This document shows, in pieces, positions 23,282 through 29,604 of a stretch of 34,398 nucleotides of DNA. A model generated the notes under the pieces. That model searched no databases. It was not told the DNA's origin and was given only the letters and a program-made list of their open reading frames with translations. This DNA comes from a virus. Each line of letters opens with the position of its first letter. Position 1 is the first letter of the stretch. The stretch is taken from IMG/VR virus record IMGVR_UViG_3300008450_000199, positions 1-34,398 of that record; one strand, 5' to 3'. A program made the translations under genes and the position numbers.

Positions 23282-24366
23282 TGGCGCAGCATCCTCGCAC
23301 GGATGAGCAGCTCTGGACAGCGGTCCACCTTGTGCGCCGGTTCCGGGGCAACGTCTCGAACGCCAGCCGGAACAGCACGCTGCCGCTCTCGACGCTCACG
23401 CACCAGGTGCGCGACGCCAAGAAGCGGTTCGGCTACGACGTGCTGACGCGCCCGCTCGAGAACGACCCGAGCGACTTTACCTTGCCGGTGCTGCCCGACG
23501 ACACGCCGAGCGCCGAGGAACTGCTCGCGTCCCGGCGCACGGCCTACGCGCGGAAGCGGACGGCGGTCGAGGCGCGGCAGCTGGTGCCCATCACGGTCCA
23601 CCTCGACGGCCCGGTCGGCATCATGCACGGCGGCGACCCGCATCTGGACGACGACGGCACCGACGTGGCGCTCATCGAGCGGCATGTCGCGCTCGTGCAG
23701 GCGACCCCCGGCCTGCTCGGGGCGAACGTGGGCGACTACTCGAACAACTGGGTCGGGCGCTTGGCCCACCTCTATGGCCAGCAGAGCACCTCGGCGAAAG
23801 AGGCGCTCGTGCTGGTGGAGTGGTTCATCCGGTCCATGCGCTGGCTCTACCTCATCGGCGGGAACCACGACTGCTGGAGCGGCGACGGCGACCCCGTGGC
23901 GTGGTTTGCGCGGCAGTCGAACAGCCTCTACACGCAGCACGGCGTGCGGTTGGCCCTGAGCTTTCCCAACGGGAAGGTCGTGCGCGTCAACGCGCGGCAC
24001 GACTTCAAGGGGCACTCGCAGTGGAACACCGCGCACGGGCCCGCGAAGGCGGCGACGATGGGCTGGCGGGACCACATCCTCGCGTGCGGGCACACCCATG
24101 TGAGCGGCTACCAGGTGCTGAAAGACCCGGCCACGGGGCTCATCTCACACGCGCTGCGGGTGTCGTCCTACAAGAAGGCCGACCGCTACGCCGACAAGCT
24201 CGGCCTGCCGAATCAGGACATCTTCTGTGCGCCGGTCACGATTCTCGACCCGCGCTGGCCGGACGACGACCCGCGCCTGGTCACGGTTATCTTCGACCCG
24301 GAGAGCGCCGCCGAGTATCTGACCTGGCTGCGGGAGAAGGCCGCGCGCGGGAGCCGCAAGCGATGA
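23281..24366 (+). CDS. Metallophosphoesterase with N-terminal HTH, 361 aa
   Basis: GTG at 23281. Residues 8-55 look like a helix-turn-helix (ASRNSTLPLSTLTHQVRDAK). The core has the metallophosphoesterase motifs: GGDPHLDDDG near residue 119, GANVGDYSNNW near 146, GGNHDCW near 194, and CGHTHVSGY near 270. Such enzymes bind two metals and split phosphomono- or diesters. Phage members are common but mostly uncharacterised; nucleic-acid end processing or nucleotide signal breakdown are plausible. The HTH suggests DNA as target. It overlaps the next gene by 4 nt. Confidence 0.82.
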   Translation: MAQHPRTDEQLWTAVHLVRRFRGNVSNASRNSTLPLSTLTHQVRDAKKRFGYDVLTRPLENDPSDFTLPVLPDDTPSAEELLASRRTAYARKRTAVEARQLVPITVHLDGPVGIMHGGDPHLDDDGTDVALIERHVALVQATPGLLGANVGDYSNNWVGRLAHLYGQQSTSAKEALVLVEWFIRSMRWLYLIGGNHDCWSGDGDPVAWFARQSNSLYTQHGVRLALSFPNGKVVRVNARHDFKGHSQWNTAHGPAKAATMGWRDHILACGHTHVSGYQVLKDPATGLISHALRVSSYKKADRYADKLGLPNQDIFCAPVTILDPRWPDDDPRLVTVIFDPESAAEYLTWLREKAARGSRKR

Positions 24367-24758
24367 GCCACGCCAGTGTGCCGCATGTCGTCCGGGCCGT
24401 CTGGCAGCAGGACCACCACGACTGCGCGGTGGCGGCCACGGCGATGCTGTGCGGCGTGGACTACCCGACGGCGCTCGCGGCGTTCAGCCGACCGGCGCAG
24501 GTGCTGCGCGAGGGCGTGAGCCCGTGGGCCGAGTTCCGTCGGGCCTGTCGGCGGCTCGGCGTGCAGACGCGCGTCAAGCGCCGTCCCGACCTCGAGCGCG
24601 ACACAGGCATTCTCTATCTGACCGACGACGAACACGGGCATGTGTGCCTGCTCTGGGAAGGCCGCATCGTGGACGGTGACGGCACGCTCTGGCTGTTCGT
24701 CGTGGACTACCTGCAGCACCGGGGCATGACCGCGCACACGCTCCTGGAGCGCGCCTGA
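24363..24758 (+). CDS. C39-like papain-fold protein, 131 aa
   Basis: ATG at 24363. The segment QQDHHDCAVAATAMLCGVDY holds the oxyanion glutamine and nucleophile cysteine (Cys21) in the C39-like arrangement; the later DDEHGHVCLLWEGRIVDGDG supplies the histidine and aspartate. This fold cleaves peptides, for example bacteriocin leaders in C39 transporters, but phage copies lack a transporter. Possible targets are host or virion proteins. It is compact, with no signal peptide. The catalytic residues are complete, so it is likely active, though the substrate is unknown. Confidence 0.72.
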   Translation: MSHASVPHVVRAVWQQDHHDCAVAATAMLCGVDYPTALAAFSRPAQVLREGVSPWAEFRRACRRLGVQTRVKRRPDLERDTGILYLTDDEHGHVCLLWEGRIVDGDGTLWLFVVDYLQHRGMTAHTLLERA

Positions 24759-24964
24759 TGGGCCTGCTGTGGCACCTGCTGTATTACCCGATGGCTGTGG
24801 TATGGTTGGCCCTGTGCGCTGTCCACACGGCGCTGGCGTGGCCGTTGCGAGGCTTGGAGTGGGTGATGAGCCATCTACTGCCGGGGCTGCTGTTCGTGGC
24901 GTGGCGCGCCGACGGCAAGGAGGGGATGCCCGATGACATCGACGACACCGACGACGACGCGTGA
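24758..24964 (+). CDS. Small membrane protein with acidic tail, 68 aa
   Basis: ATG at 24758 overlaps the preceding stop. Residues 4-27 (LWHLLYYPMAVVWLALCAVH) and 36-50 (WVMSHLLPGLLFVAW) are hydrophobic, giving one or two membrane passes. The C-terminus is acidic (DDIDDTDDDA). The gene overlaps the start of the nucleotide kinase gene by 32 nt. Family unknown; could serve in lysis or membrane remodelling. Confidence 0.66.
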   Translation: MGLLWHLLYYPMAVVWLALCAVHTALAWPLRGLEWVMSHLLPGLLFVAWRADGKEGMPDDIDDTDDDA

Positions 24965-25532
24965 CCTGCCGTGGCCGACGCTGGACCGCGTGTTTCTCGT
25001 GGGGCTCGGCCATCAGGCACGGCAGGGCAAAGACCTCGCGGCTGACGCCATCGTCGCGGCTTTCGGGGCCGACGCGCGGCGGTTCGCGTTTGCCGATGCC
25101 GTGCGGGCGCTGGCCCGCGTCGAGTATCGGATGACCGCGAAGGACGCGCCGCTGCTCCAGCAGATTGGCGTGGGCCGACGGAACATCGACCCGGACATCT
25201 GGGTGCGCACGGTGGCGTGGGCCATGGCCGACTGGATGGCCGACCGAAACGGGCGTCCTGGCGTGGCGGTCATTCCCGACGTCCGGTTCCCCAATGAGGC
25301 GCGGTTCATCCGGCGGCATCAGGGCCTGCTGCTGCGCGTCGTGCGCTACGGGGCTGACGGCCAGCGGTTCGTGGCGTCCGACCGTCCCGCGACCCACATC
25401 AGCGAGACGGCGCTGACCGCCGGGGACTTCACGGCGACCCTCGACAATCTGCAGGGCCGTCCCGAGCTGCTCCAGCAGCGGGCCGTGCAACTGGTGCAGA
25501 CACACTTCTGGGCATGGACCGAAAGCCTGTAG
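24933..25532 (+). CDS. dNMP kinase-like protein, 199 aa
   Basis: ATG at 24933 has AAGGAGGGG upstream. Near residue 24 the P-loop GLGHQARQGKDLAADAI ends in GKD as in the T4 gp1 type of deoxynucleoside monophosphate kinases. A later VIPDVRFPNEARFI fits the D.R...E substrate site, and TEIS-like THISETAL follows near the lid. These enzymes convert dNMPs to dNDPs, including modified ones. The neighbouring DUF4406-like protein also suggests nucleotide metabolism. Whether this is tied to base modification is unknown. Confidence 0.76.
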   Translation: MTSTTPTTTRDLPWPTLDRVFLVGLGHQARQGKDLAADAIVAAFGADARRFAFADAVRALARVEYRMTAKDAPLLQQIGVGRRNIDPDIWVRTVAWAMADWMADRNGRPGVAVIPDVRFPNEARFIRRHQGLLLRVVRYGADGQRFVASDRPATHISETALTAGDFTATLDNLQGRPELLQQRAVQLVQTHFWAWTESL

Positions 25533-25819
25533 CCTATCTCGCTGGGCCGGTGACGGGCCGCCCACGGCGCAACCTGTGGGCGTTTCTGACGTATCAGGAA
25601 TACCTTGAGCGGCAGGGGCGGCAGGTCGTCAACCCGTTGCGCCTCGTGCGCCCGTCGGCCACCTGGCTCGGCGCGATGGTGCGGTGCCTGTGGCACGTGG
25701 CGCTCTGTGACGAGCTGTGGCTTCTCCCAGGATGGGAGCGGTCACGCGGGGCGCGGCTCGAACTGCGCTACGCGCGGGCGTTAGGTGTGCGCGTGCGCGA
25801 AGTGCCTGTGCTACACTGA
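25514..25819 (+). CDS. DUF4406-like (nucleoside 2-deoxyribosyltransferase-type) protein, 101 aa
   Basis: ATG at 25514 overlaps the kinase gene by 19 nt. The opening VAYLAGPVTGRPRRNLWAFL and the later LCDELWLLPGWERSRGARLE are the two hallmark segments of DUF4406 proteins, which share the fold of nucleoside 2-deoxyribosyltransferases. The active-site glutamate appears as the E of GARLELRYA. The role could be cutting or swapping nucleobases. It is the last gene of the late cassette before the regulatory gap. Confidence 0.76.
   Translation: MDRKPVAYLAGPVTGRPRRNLWAFLTYQEYLERQGRQVVNPLRLVRPSATWLGAMVRCLWHVALCDELWLLPGWERSRGARLELRYARALGVRVREVPVLH
25809..25817 (+). promoter_or_regulatory. Possible extended -10 element (TG-C-TACACT)
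   Basis: TGTGCTACACTGAC overlaps the end of the DUF4406-like gene. It is the third copy of the TACACT element and lies upstream of the early regulatory region. No clear -35 is visible. Confidence 0.32.
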
Positions 25820-25824
25820 CCCCA

Positions 25825-25856
25825 CACCACCGCGCGGCCTCGGGTGGTGGCGCGGT
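25825..25856 (+). terminator. Alternative hairpins after the late cassette
   Basis: CACCACC (25825-25831) can pair with GGTGGTG (25843-25849), or ACCGCGC (25829-25835) with GCGCGGT (25850-25856). The two stems share bases 25829-25831 and exclude each other, as in attenuators. A pyrimidine run (TCCCTCCTCCCCCTTCTCC) rather than a T-run follows. It may terminate late transcription weakly. Confidence 0.42.
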
Positions 25857-25900
25857 CCCTCCTCCCCCTTCTCCCGCGTCACTGCCCGGGGCCATTTTCG

Positions 25901-25929
25901 CAGACACAAATCCCTTGCACCTGTAGAAT
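25901..25929 (+). promoter_or_regulatory. Early promoter P1 (CAGACA-N17-TAGAAT)
   Basis: CAGACA (25901-25906) and TAGAAT (25924-25929, 5 of 6 to consensus) are separated by exactly 17 nt. Transcription would begin near 25936, which favours the HTH start at ATG 25954 over ATG 25936. It is the first of three promoters with GACAC at the -35. Confidence 0.62.
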
Positions 25930-25953
25930 GGGTTTATGATTGGCGAGGGTGTG

Positions 25954-26145
25954 ATGACGGTGCGCCAGTGGGCGCAGGAGCTCGGCTGCACGCGGGCGCG
26001 GGTCTACCAGATGATTGCACAGGCGCGGCTGGAGCCGAGCAAGGTGGGCGCGCAGTGGTTGCTGACGCCGCATGACCGCGCGTCAATTCTGGCGCGGCCT
26101 CGACGCAAACCGGGGCGACCCAAGAAAACGCTAGACACCGTGTAA
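25954..26145 (+). CDS. Excisionase-like helix-turn-helix protein, 63 aa
   Basis: I chose ATG 25954 because GAGGG lies just upstream and P1 would start transcription near 25936. The sequence MTVRQWAQELGCTRARVYQM is the winged helix-turn-helix of excisionase/MerR-type (HTH_17) proteins, followed by LEPSKVGAQWLLTPHD, the wing, and a basic tail RRKPGRPKK. No integrase is present, so it probably regulates transcription rather than excision. The stop codon lies inside the operator-like GACACCGTGTAA sequence of the next promoter, which suggests autoregulation. Confidence 0.8.
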   Translation: MTVRQWAQELGCTRARVYQMIAQARLEPSKVGAQWLLTPHDRASILARPRRKPGRPKKTLDTV

Positions 26146-26160
26146 GCTGTTTGGTATAGT
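26132..26160 (+). promoter_or_regulatory. Strong early promoter P2 with operator-like motif copy B
   Basis: TAGACA (26132-26137) and TATAGT (26155-26160) have a 17-nt spacer; TGG before TATAGT gives an extended -10. The -35 is embedded in GACACCGTGTAAGC, nearly identical to 3987-4000. It should drive the recombination operon starting at 26205. Confidence 0.75.
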
Positions 26161-26166
26161 GTGTCT

Positions 26167-26184
26167 GTCGGCGGTGGTGCCGAC
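26167..26184 (+). promoter_or_regulatory. Hairpin at the 5' end of the recombination transcript
   Basis: GTCGGC (26167-26172) and GCCGAC (26179-26184) make a perfect 6-bp stem with a GGTGGT loop, starting 7 nt after the -10 of P2. It would be the first structure of the mRNA, possibly a stabiliser or a protein-binding site. Confidence 0.45.
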
Positions 26185-26204
26185 CTGATTCGGGAGAACA
26201 CTTC

Positions 26205-26333
26205 GTGAGCCTCAAATATTCCCAGACAACTGAACGAGTGGTGGATGTGCTCTGCACGGTGCTGTTTCTGGCGCTGGGCGGCGGCATGGTCGGCTTCTGT
26301 CTGGCCGTCTTTCTCGGCATGGACCGCTGGTAA
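26205..26333 (+). CDS. Small single-span membrane protein, 42 aa
   Basis: GTG at 26205 follows CGGGAG. The protein begins with a short polar part (SLKYSQTTERV), then a membrane helix (VLCTVLFLALGGGMVGFCLA) and ends GMDRW. It is the first gene after promoter P2 and lies 12 nt before the Erf gene. Unknown role; early single-span proteins often act on host membranes or exclude other phages. Confidence 0.6.
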   Translation: MSLKYSQTTERVVDVLCTVLFLALGGGMVGFCLAVFLGMDRW

Positions 26334-26345
26334 GGGGAGGAGAAC

Positions 26346-26963
26346 ATGGACGTTTACAAGGCAATTGCATCGGTGGCCGGAGAACTGGCCGCCATTGGCA
26401 TCGGCAAGACCAGCAAGAACGTGTCGCAGGGCTTTGCGTTTCGCGGCATTGACGCCGTGATGAACACGCTGTCGCCGCTGCTGGCGAAGCACAGCCTTGT
26501 GGTGCTGCCCCGTGTGCTGTCGCGGCAGGTCACCGAGCGGACGAACGGCAAGGGGACCGTGCTGTTCTACGTGACCGTCGAGGTGGAGTATGACCTCGTG
26601 TCGGCGGTGGATGGCAGCCGCCATGTCATCCGCGTGGTCGGCGAGGCGATGGACTCCGGCGACAAGGCCACCAACAAGGCTATGAGCGCCGCCTATAAAT
26701 ATGCGATGTTTCAGGCGCTGTGCATCCCGGTCGAAGGGACGCCAGACGCCGACGCGACGACGCACGAAGTGCAGGCGCTGCCGGACGGCTTCCTTGACTG
26801 GCTGGACGACATGCAGATTGTCGCCGAGCAGGGCGGCACCAAGGCGCTGCAGGGCGCATGGGCGCAGTCGCGGACGGAATGGAAGGCGCTCGTGCAGACC
26901 GGCCATGCCGACCGCTGGAAGGCCATCAAGGCCAGCGCGGCGCGGCAGGACAGCCATGTCTGA
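26346..26963 (+). CDS. erf: Erf-family single-strand annealing protein, 205 aa
   Basis: ATG at 26346 has GGGGAGGAG upstream. Residues 1-140 match the ERF domain: IASVAGELAAIGIGKTSKN, YKFRGID-type FRGIDAVMNTLSPLL, then the signature SGDKATNKAMSAAYKYAMFQ near residue 104. ERF proteins bind single-stranded DNA and anneal complementary strands for recombination and genome circularisation. The C-terminal 60 residues are a helical extension. It overlaps the exonuclease gene by 8 nt, forming the usual annealing-plus-exonuclease pair. Confidence 0.92.
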   Translation: MDVYKAIASVAGELAAIGIGKTSKNVSQGFAFRGIDAVMNTLSPLLAKHSLVVLPRVLSRQVTERTNGKGTVLFYVTVEVEYDLVSAVDGSRHVIRVVGEAMDSGDKATNKAMSAAYKYAMFQALCIPVEGTPDADATTHEVQALPDGFLDWLDDMQIVAEQGGTKALQGAWAQSRTEWKALVQTGHADRWKAIKASAARQDSHV

Positions 26964-27630
26964 CCTGCTCATTGACACCAACCCGCAGGGCTCGCCAGCA
27001 TGGCTGGCGGCCCGAGCCGGGTGCGTGACCGGGAGCCGTGCGGCTGACGTGGTGGCGGTGCGCAAGGACGGCCAGCCGACCGCCGCGCGCGCCGACTACC
27101 TGGCGCAGCTGGTCGCCGAGCACCTGACCGGCCAGCCGCAGGAGACGGGCATCGTCACGCCGTGGATGCAGCGCGGGACCGAGCTTGAGCCCGAGGCGCG
27201 GCTGCGGCTGGAGGCCCACATCGACGAGCCCATCTTCGAGGCGGGGTTCATCCGTCGTGCGCTGGTGTGGCAGGACCATGCGTATCACATCGGCTGCAGC
27301 GTGGATGGCTACTTCGGCGGGAGCCCGCAGCACGGCATCGTCGAGCTGAAGTGCCCGAAGCCGACGACGCATCTGCGGTATCTGCGCGAGGGCGTCATCC
27401 CCTCGGACTATTGGCCGCAGCTGCTGCACAACCTGCTGGTCACGGGCGCGGAGGTGTGCTGGTTCGCCAGCTACTGCCCGATCCTGCCGCCGCCTCTGCA
27501 GCTCTTCGCGCTGAAGGTGGAGCGCGGCGACCCGGACGTCGAACGGCGCCGAACGGGCTATCAACTGGCGCTGTCGGCCTTTCTGTCAGACTTGGACACG
27601 GAACTGGACTACTGGAGGACACGAGCATGA
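26956..27630 (+). CDS. YqaJ/lambda-exonuclease-type recombinase exonuclease, 224 aa
   Basis: ATG at 26956. Motifs of the YqaJ fold are clear: SPAWLAARAGCVTGSRAADV at the start, RGTELEPEARLRLEA near residue 75, SVDGYFGG with the catalytic aspartate near 115, IVELKCPK with the ExK pair near 130, and YWPQLLHNLLVTG near 154. The enzyme degrades the 5' strand of double-stranded ends and hands the 3' strand to Erf. Length is normal. It overlaps the preceding and following genes, so the three are co-translated. Confidence 0.93.
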   Translation: MSDLLIDTNPQGSPAWLAARAGCVTGSRAADVVAVRKDGQPTAARADYLAQLVAEHLTGQPQETGIVTPWMQRGTELEPEARLRLEAHIDEPIFEAGFIRRALVWQDHAYHIGCSVDGYFGGSPQHGIVELKCPKPTTHLRYLREGVIPSDYWPQLLHNLLVTGAEVCWFASYCPILPPPLQLFALKVERGDPDVERRRTGYQLALSAFLSDLDTELDYWRTRA

Positions 27631-27896
27631 GTGAGCAGACGAAGCCGGAACGCAAGGACATCGGCGCCCTGTGGGAGAAGACCAGCCAGAACGGCATGAC
27701 CTACATGAGCGGGACCATCAACGGGCAGCGGGTGGCAGTCTTCCGGAACAAATACAAGGAGGAGGGCGACAACAAGCCGCACTGGCGCATCTTCCCCGAG
27801 GCCGAGCGGCAGGCGAACGGGCAGCCTGCACCAGCTCAGGCACGACCGCAACGGGCACAGGCCGACGACACGACGTCGGACGACATCCCGTTCTAA
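27627..27896 (+). CDS. Mini SSB-like protein (DUF736-like) with SSB C-terminal tip, 89 aa
   Basis: ATG at 27627 overlaps the exonuclease stop. Residues 10-55 (IGALWEKTSQNGMTYMSGTI, then RVAVFRNKYKEEGDNKPHWR) look like the small beta domain of DUF736-type proteins. A linker rich in P, Q and A follows. The last residues are SDDIPF, almost the same as the conserved acidic tip DDDIPF of bacterial SSB, which binds PriA, RecQ, RecO, exonuclease I and the clamp-loader chi subunit. Next to Erf and YqaJ, it probably binds or mimics single-stranded DNA complexes. Whether the beta domain itself binds DNA is not known. Confidence 0.78.
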   Translation: MSEQTKPERKDIGALWEKTSQNGMTYMSGTINGQRVAVFRNKYKEEGDNKPHWRIFPEAERQANGQPAPAQARPQRAQADDTTSDDIPF

Positions 27897-27902
27897 GTGG
27901 CG

Positions 27903-28098
27903 CTGGCGGTGGGCGGTCACCCCTCCGGCTTGTCACGGAGGACACCGGCAGGCGCTGTGCCTGTGCTGGGAGCCTCACCGCCAGTCCTTCCGACAGACTG
28001 CCGTCCTGGTGCCAACATCGATGGAGATGACGGGAGAGACCACCGTGGCGGCGGTCTGTGATAGGATGCGGGGAGCGTGGACGTATCGAGCGTCCACG
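27903..28098 (+). ncRNA. Candidate structured RNA / replication leader
   Basis: Three structures follow one another in the 288-nt gap. First, a three-way junction: outer stem CTGGCGGTG (27903-27911) with CACCGCCAG (27976-27984), enclosing a hairpin built from CGGT and CCTCCG (27914-27927) with CGGAGG and ACCG (27936-27947), and a hairpin CAGGC/GCCTG (27949-27963). Second, a long hairpin: 27993-28003 with 28049-28059, 11 bp with one G-U. Third, CGTGGACG/CGTCCACG at 28076-28098 with a 7-nt loop. It could be a cis-acting control of the initiator gene, a trans RNA or an origin element. Pairing is by eye; no known family is recognised. Confidence 0.5.
28059..28067 (+). promoter_or_regulatory. Possible extended -10 promoter for the replication gene (TGA-TAGGAT)
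   Basis: TGATAGGAT just after the second hairpin fits an extended -10. Transcription would start near 28074, so the perfect hairpin at 28076-28098 would be the 5' end of the mRNA. No -35 is apparent. Confidence 0.35.
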
Positions 28099-28184
28099 GC
28101 CCCCTGACCTCGACGCTGGAGTCGCAGCGGCTGGCTATCCCAATTGTATGCGGGTTGCCGTCGCGCTTGAAGGAGAAATGCGCT

Positions 28185-29090
28185 ATGGACGACTCGACCT
28201 CTGAACCCACACACCTGCGCGGCATCGGCGCGTTTGGCATGATTCCCGAATGGCTGCTCGTGGCGAAGGTCAGCAGCACGGCCAAGGTGCTGTTCGGCTG
28301 GATGGCGTGCAAGTATGCCAGCCGATCGACCTGGTCCTGCTGGCCGGGACAGGCGCGTCTTGCGGAAGATTTGGGCTGTAGTCCGAGAACCATTGCCAGC
28401 GCCATCACGGAGCTGGTCGAGGTGGGCGCGGTGACCCGTCGCGCGCGGGTGGACAAGCACGGCGCACCGGCCAGCAACTTCTATCAGCTGATGTTCCTCC
28501 CCCCCCGCAGAAAACTGCAGGACCTGCAGAAAACTGCGGGACCCCTCCCGCAGAAAACTGCATCTACCCCCCCGCAGAAAACTGCATATGAACTAGAAGT
28601 ACTAGAACCAGAGGTACTGGAACGAGAGGAAGCGTCTCCGCGTCAGGAGACGGCGACGATATCAGCCCCCCTCATCGACAGCCCCCTGCAGTGGCATCGT
28701 CGGCACGGTAGCCATGTGGCCGAGATGTGCGACTGGGTCTGCCTGCCGCAGGAGCTGGCGAGTCAATACGCCACACGGGCCGGGATGACCGACGTTGAGG
28801 TGCTGGCGTGGGCCAAGCAGGTGCGGCAGGACTGGCAGACCGCCAAGCGGGTGCCGACCGGGTCGATGTTCGAGTTCTGGCAGGCCCGATGGGCCGAGCG
28901 GCACGCCGCCACGCAGCCGACCGCCGTGCCCAAGGGCCACACCTTCAGCGACCTGACGCAGTATCGCCAGGACAAGGCCGAGCGCGACCGGCAGGAAGCC
29001 GAGCGCATCGCCCGCTACCATGAGGAGACCCGGCGCCAGATGGCCTATCTGCGCGCCTTGGAGGAGGAGATGCGCAATGAGCAGCAGTAG
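28185..29090 (+). CDS. Lambda O-like replication initiator with intragenic iterons, 301 aa
   Basis: I chose ATG 28185 because of GAAGGAG at 28168-28174. Residues 20-105 form a winged helix-turn-helix (STWSCWPGQARLAEDLGCSP, then RTIASAITELVEVGAVTRRA), as in phage replication proteins of the O/DnaD type. Residues 110-140 are encoded by the iteron stretch and are repeat-like (LQKTAG, PQKTAS, PQKTAY). The C-terminal half (WHRRHGSHVAEMCDWVCLPQ and WAKQVRQDWQTAKRVPTGSM) is helical and probably meets the helicase loader. By analogy with lambda O, it binds the iterons to open the origin. Confidence 0.82.
   Translation: MDDSTSEPTHLRGIGAFGMIPEWLLVAKVSSTAKVLFGWMACKYASRSTWSCWPGQARLAEDLGCSPRTIASAITELVEVGAVTRRARVDKHGAPASNFYQLMFLPPRRKLQDLQKTAGPLPQKTASTPPQKTAYELEVLEPEVLEREEASPRQETATISAPLIDSPLQWHRRHGSHVAEMCDWVCLPQELASQYATRAGMTDVEVLAWAKQVRQDWQTAKRVPTGSMFEFWQARWAERHAATQPTAVPKGHTFSDLTQYRQDKAERDRQEAERIARYHEETRRQMAYLRALEEEMRNEQQ
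28507..28585 (+). repeat. ori: Replication origin iterons: four copies of GCAGAAAACTGC
   Basis: Perfect 12-nt copies lie at 28507-28518, 28526-28537, 28550-28561 and 28574-28585 (starts 19, 24 and 24 nt apart). The unit is a near palindrome with an A-rich centre. The first copy is in a different reading frame from the others (RRKLQ versus QKTA), so the DNA sequence rather than the protein is conserved. This is the arrangement of lambda ori inside gene O. Confidence 0.85.
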
Positions 29091-29604
29091 TGAAATTGGC
29101 AACCAGCTCGAGCGGCTGGCGCTGGCCGGGTTCGTCGCTCCGAAGGACGACAAGCTGGCGGCGATGGTGGAGGAGTGGGGCAAGGCCCTGACGCGGTTCG
29201 AGGTGGGACAGATTGAGCAGGGCATCAACTGGCTAATCCATCACCGTCGGGAACGCTGGTGGCCGACGGTGGGCGAGCTGCTCGACGCCATCCGGATGAC
29301 GACCGTCCAGAAGGAGGAGCCGAGCCGCAAGTGCCGGACGTGTGACGGGTCGAAGTGGATGGAGGCGGTGCCGTTCCAGTCGTTCGGGCAGGTCTACACG
29401 GCGGTGCGACGGTGCCCGGACTGCGGGACGCCGCCGCCGCCCTACGCCATCCCGCCAGGTAGTCGGCAGCCCCTGACGGCGGCGCAGCACCGGACCTACC
29501 TCAACACGGCCAAGACGCCGGTGGAGCTGACGTTCGACCAGTTCATCGGGCAGCTCCGCGCGATGGGGGCCGAGCAGCTGGCCAGCCGGGTGGTGCGGCC
29601 ATGA
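29077..29604 (+). CDS. Helicase loader-like protein with zinc ribbon, 175 aa
   Basis: ATG at 29077 follows GGAGGAG and overlaps the initiator gene by 14 nt. The N-terminal part (RFEVGQIEQGINWLIHHRRE, then RWWPTVGELLDAIR near residue 65) recalls the G39P-type helicase loader/inhibitor pattern ending in PT..E. A zinc ribbon follows: CRTCDGSKW near residue 86 and CPDCG near 114. The C-terminus is helical (LTFDQFIGQLRAMGAEQLAS). It likely brings host DnaB to the initiator-bound origin, since the phage has no helicase of its own. Confidence 0.68.
   Translation: MSSSSEIGNQLERLALAGFVAPKDDKLAAMVEEWGKALTRFEVGQIEQGINWLIHHRRERWWPTVGELLDAIRMTTVQKEEPSRKCRTCDGSKWMEAVPFQSFGQVYTAVRRCPDCGTPPPPYAIPPGSRQPLTAAQHRTYLNTAKTPVELTFDQFIGQLRAMGAEQLASRVVRP

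Noticed and set aside
24213-25565. Minus-strand frame of 450 codons
   Set aside because: It runs opposite four coupled + strand genes and has proline/arginine-rich low-complexity sequence.
25954-26145. Excisionase of a lysogeny module
   Set aside because: The HTH fold fits, but no integrase, attachment site or CI-like repressor is present, so a regulatory role is preferred.
28507-28585. CRISPR array
   Set aside because: The four 12-nt repeats are too short, spaced by only 7-12 nt, and lie inside a coding gene; origin iterons explain them better.
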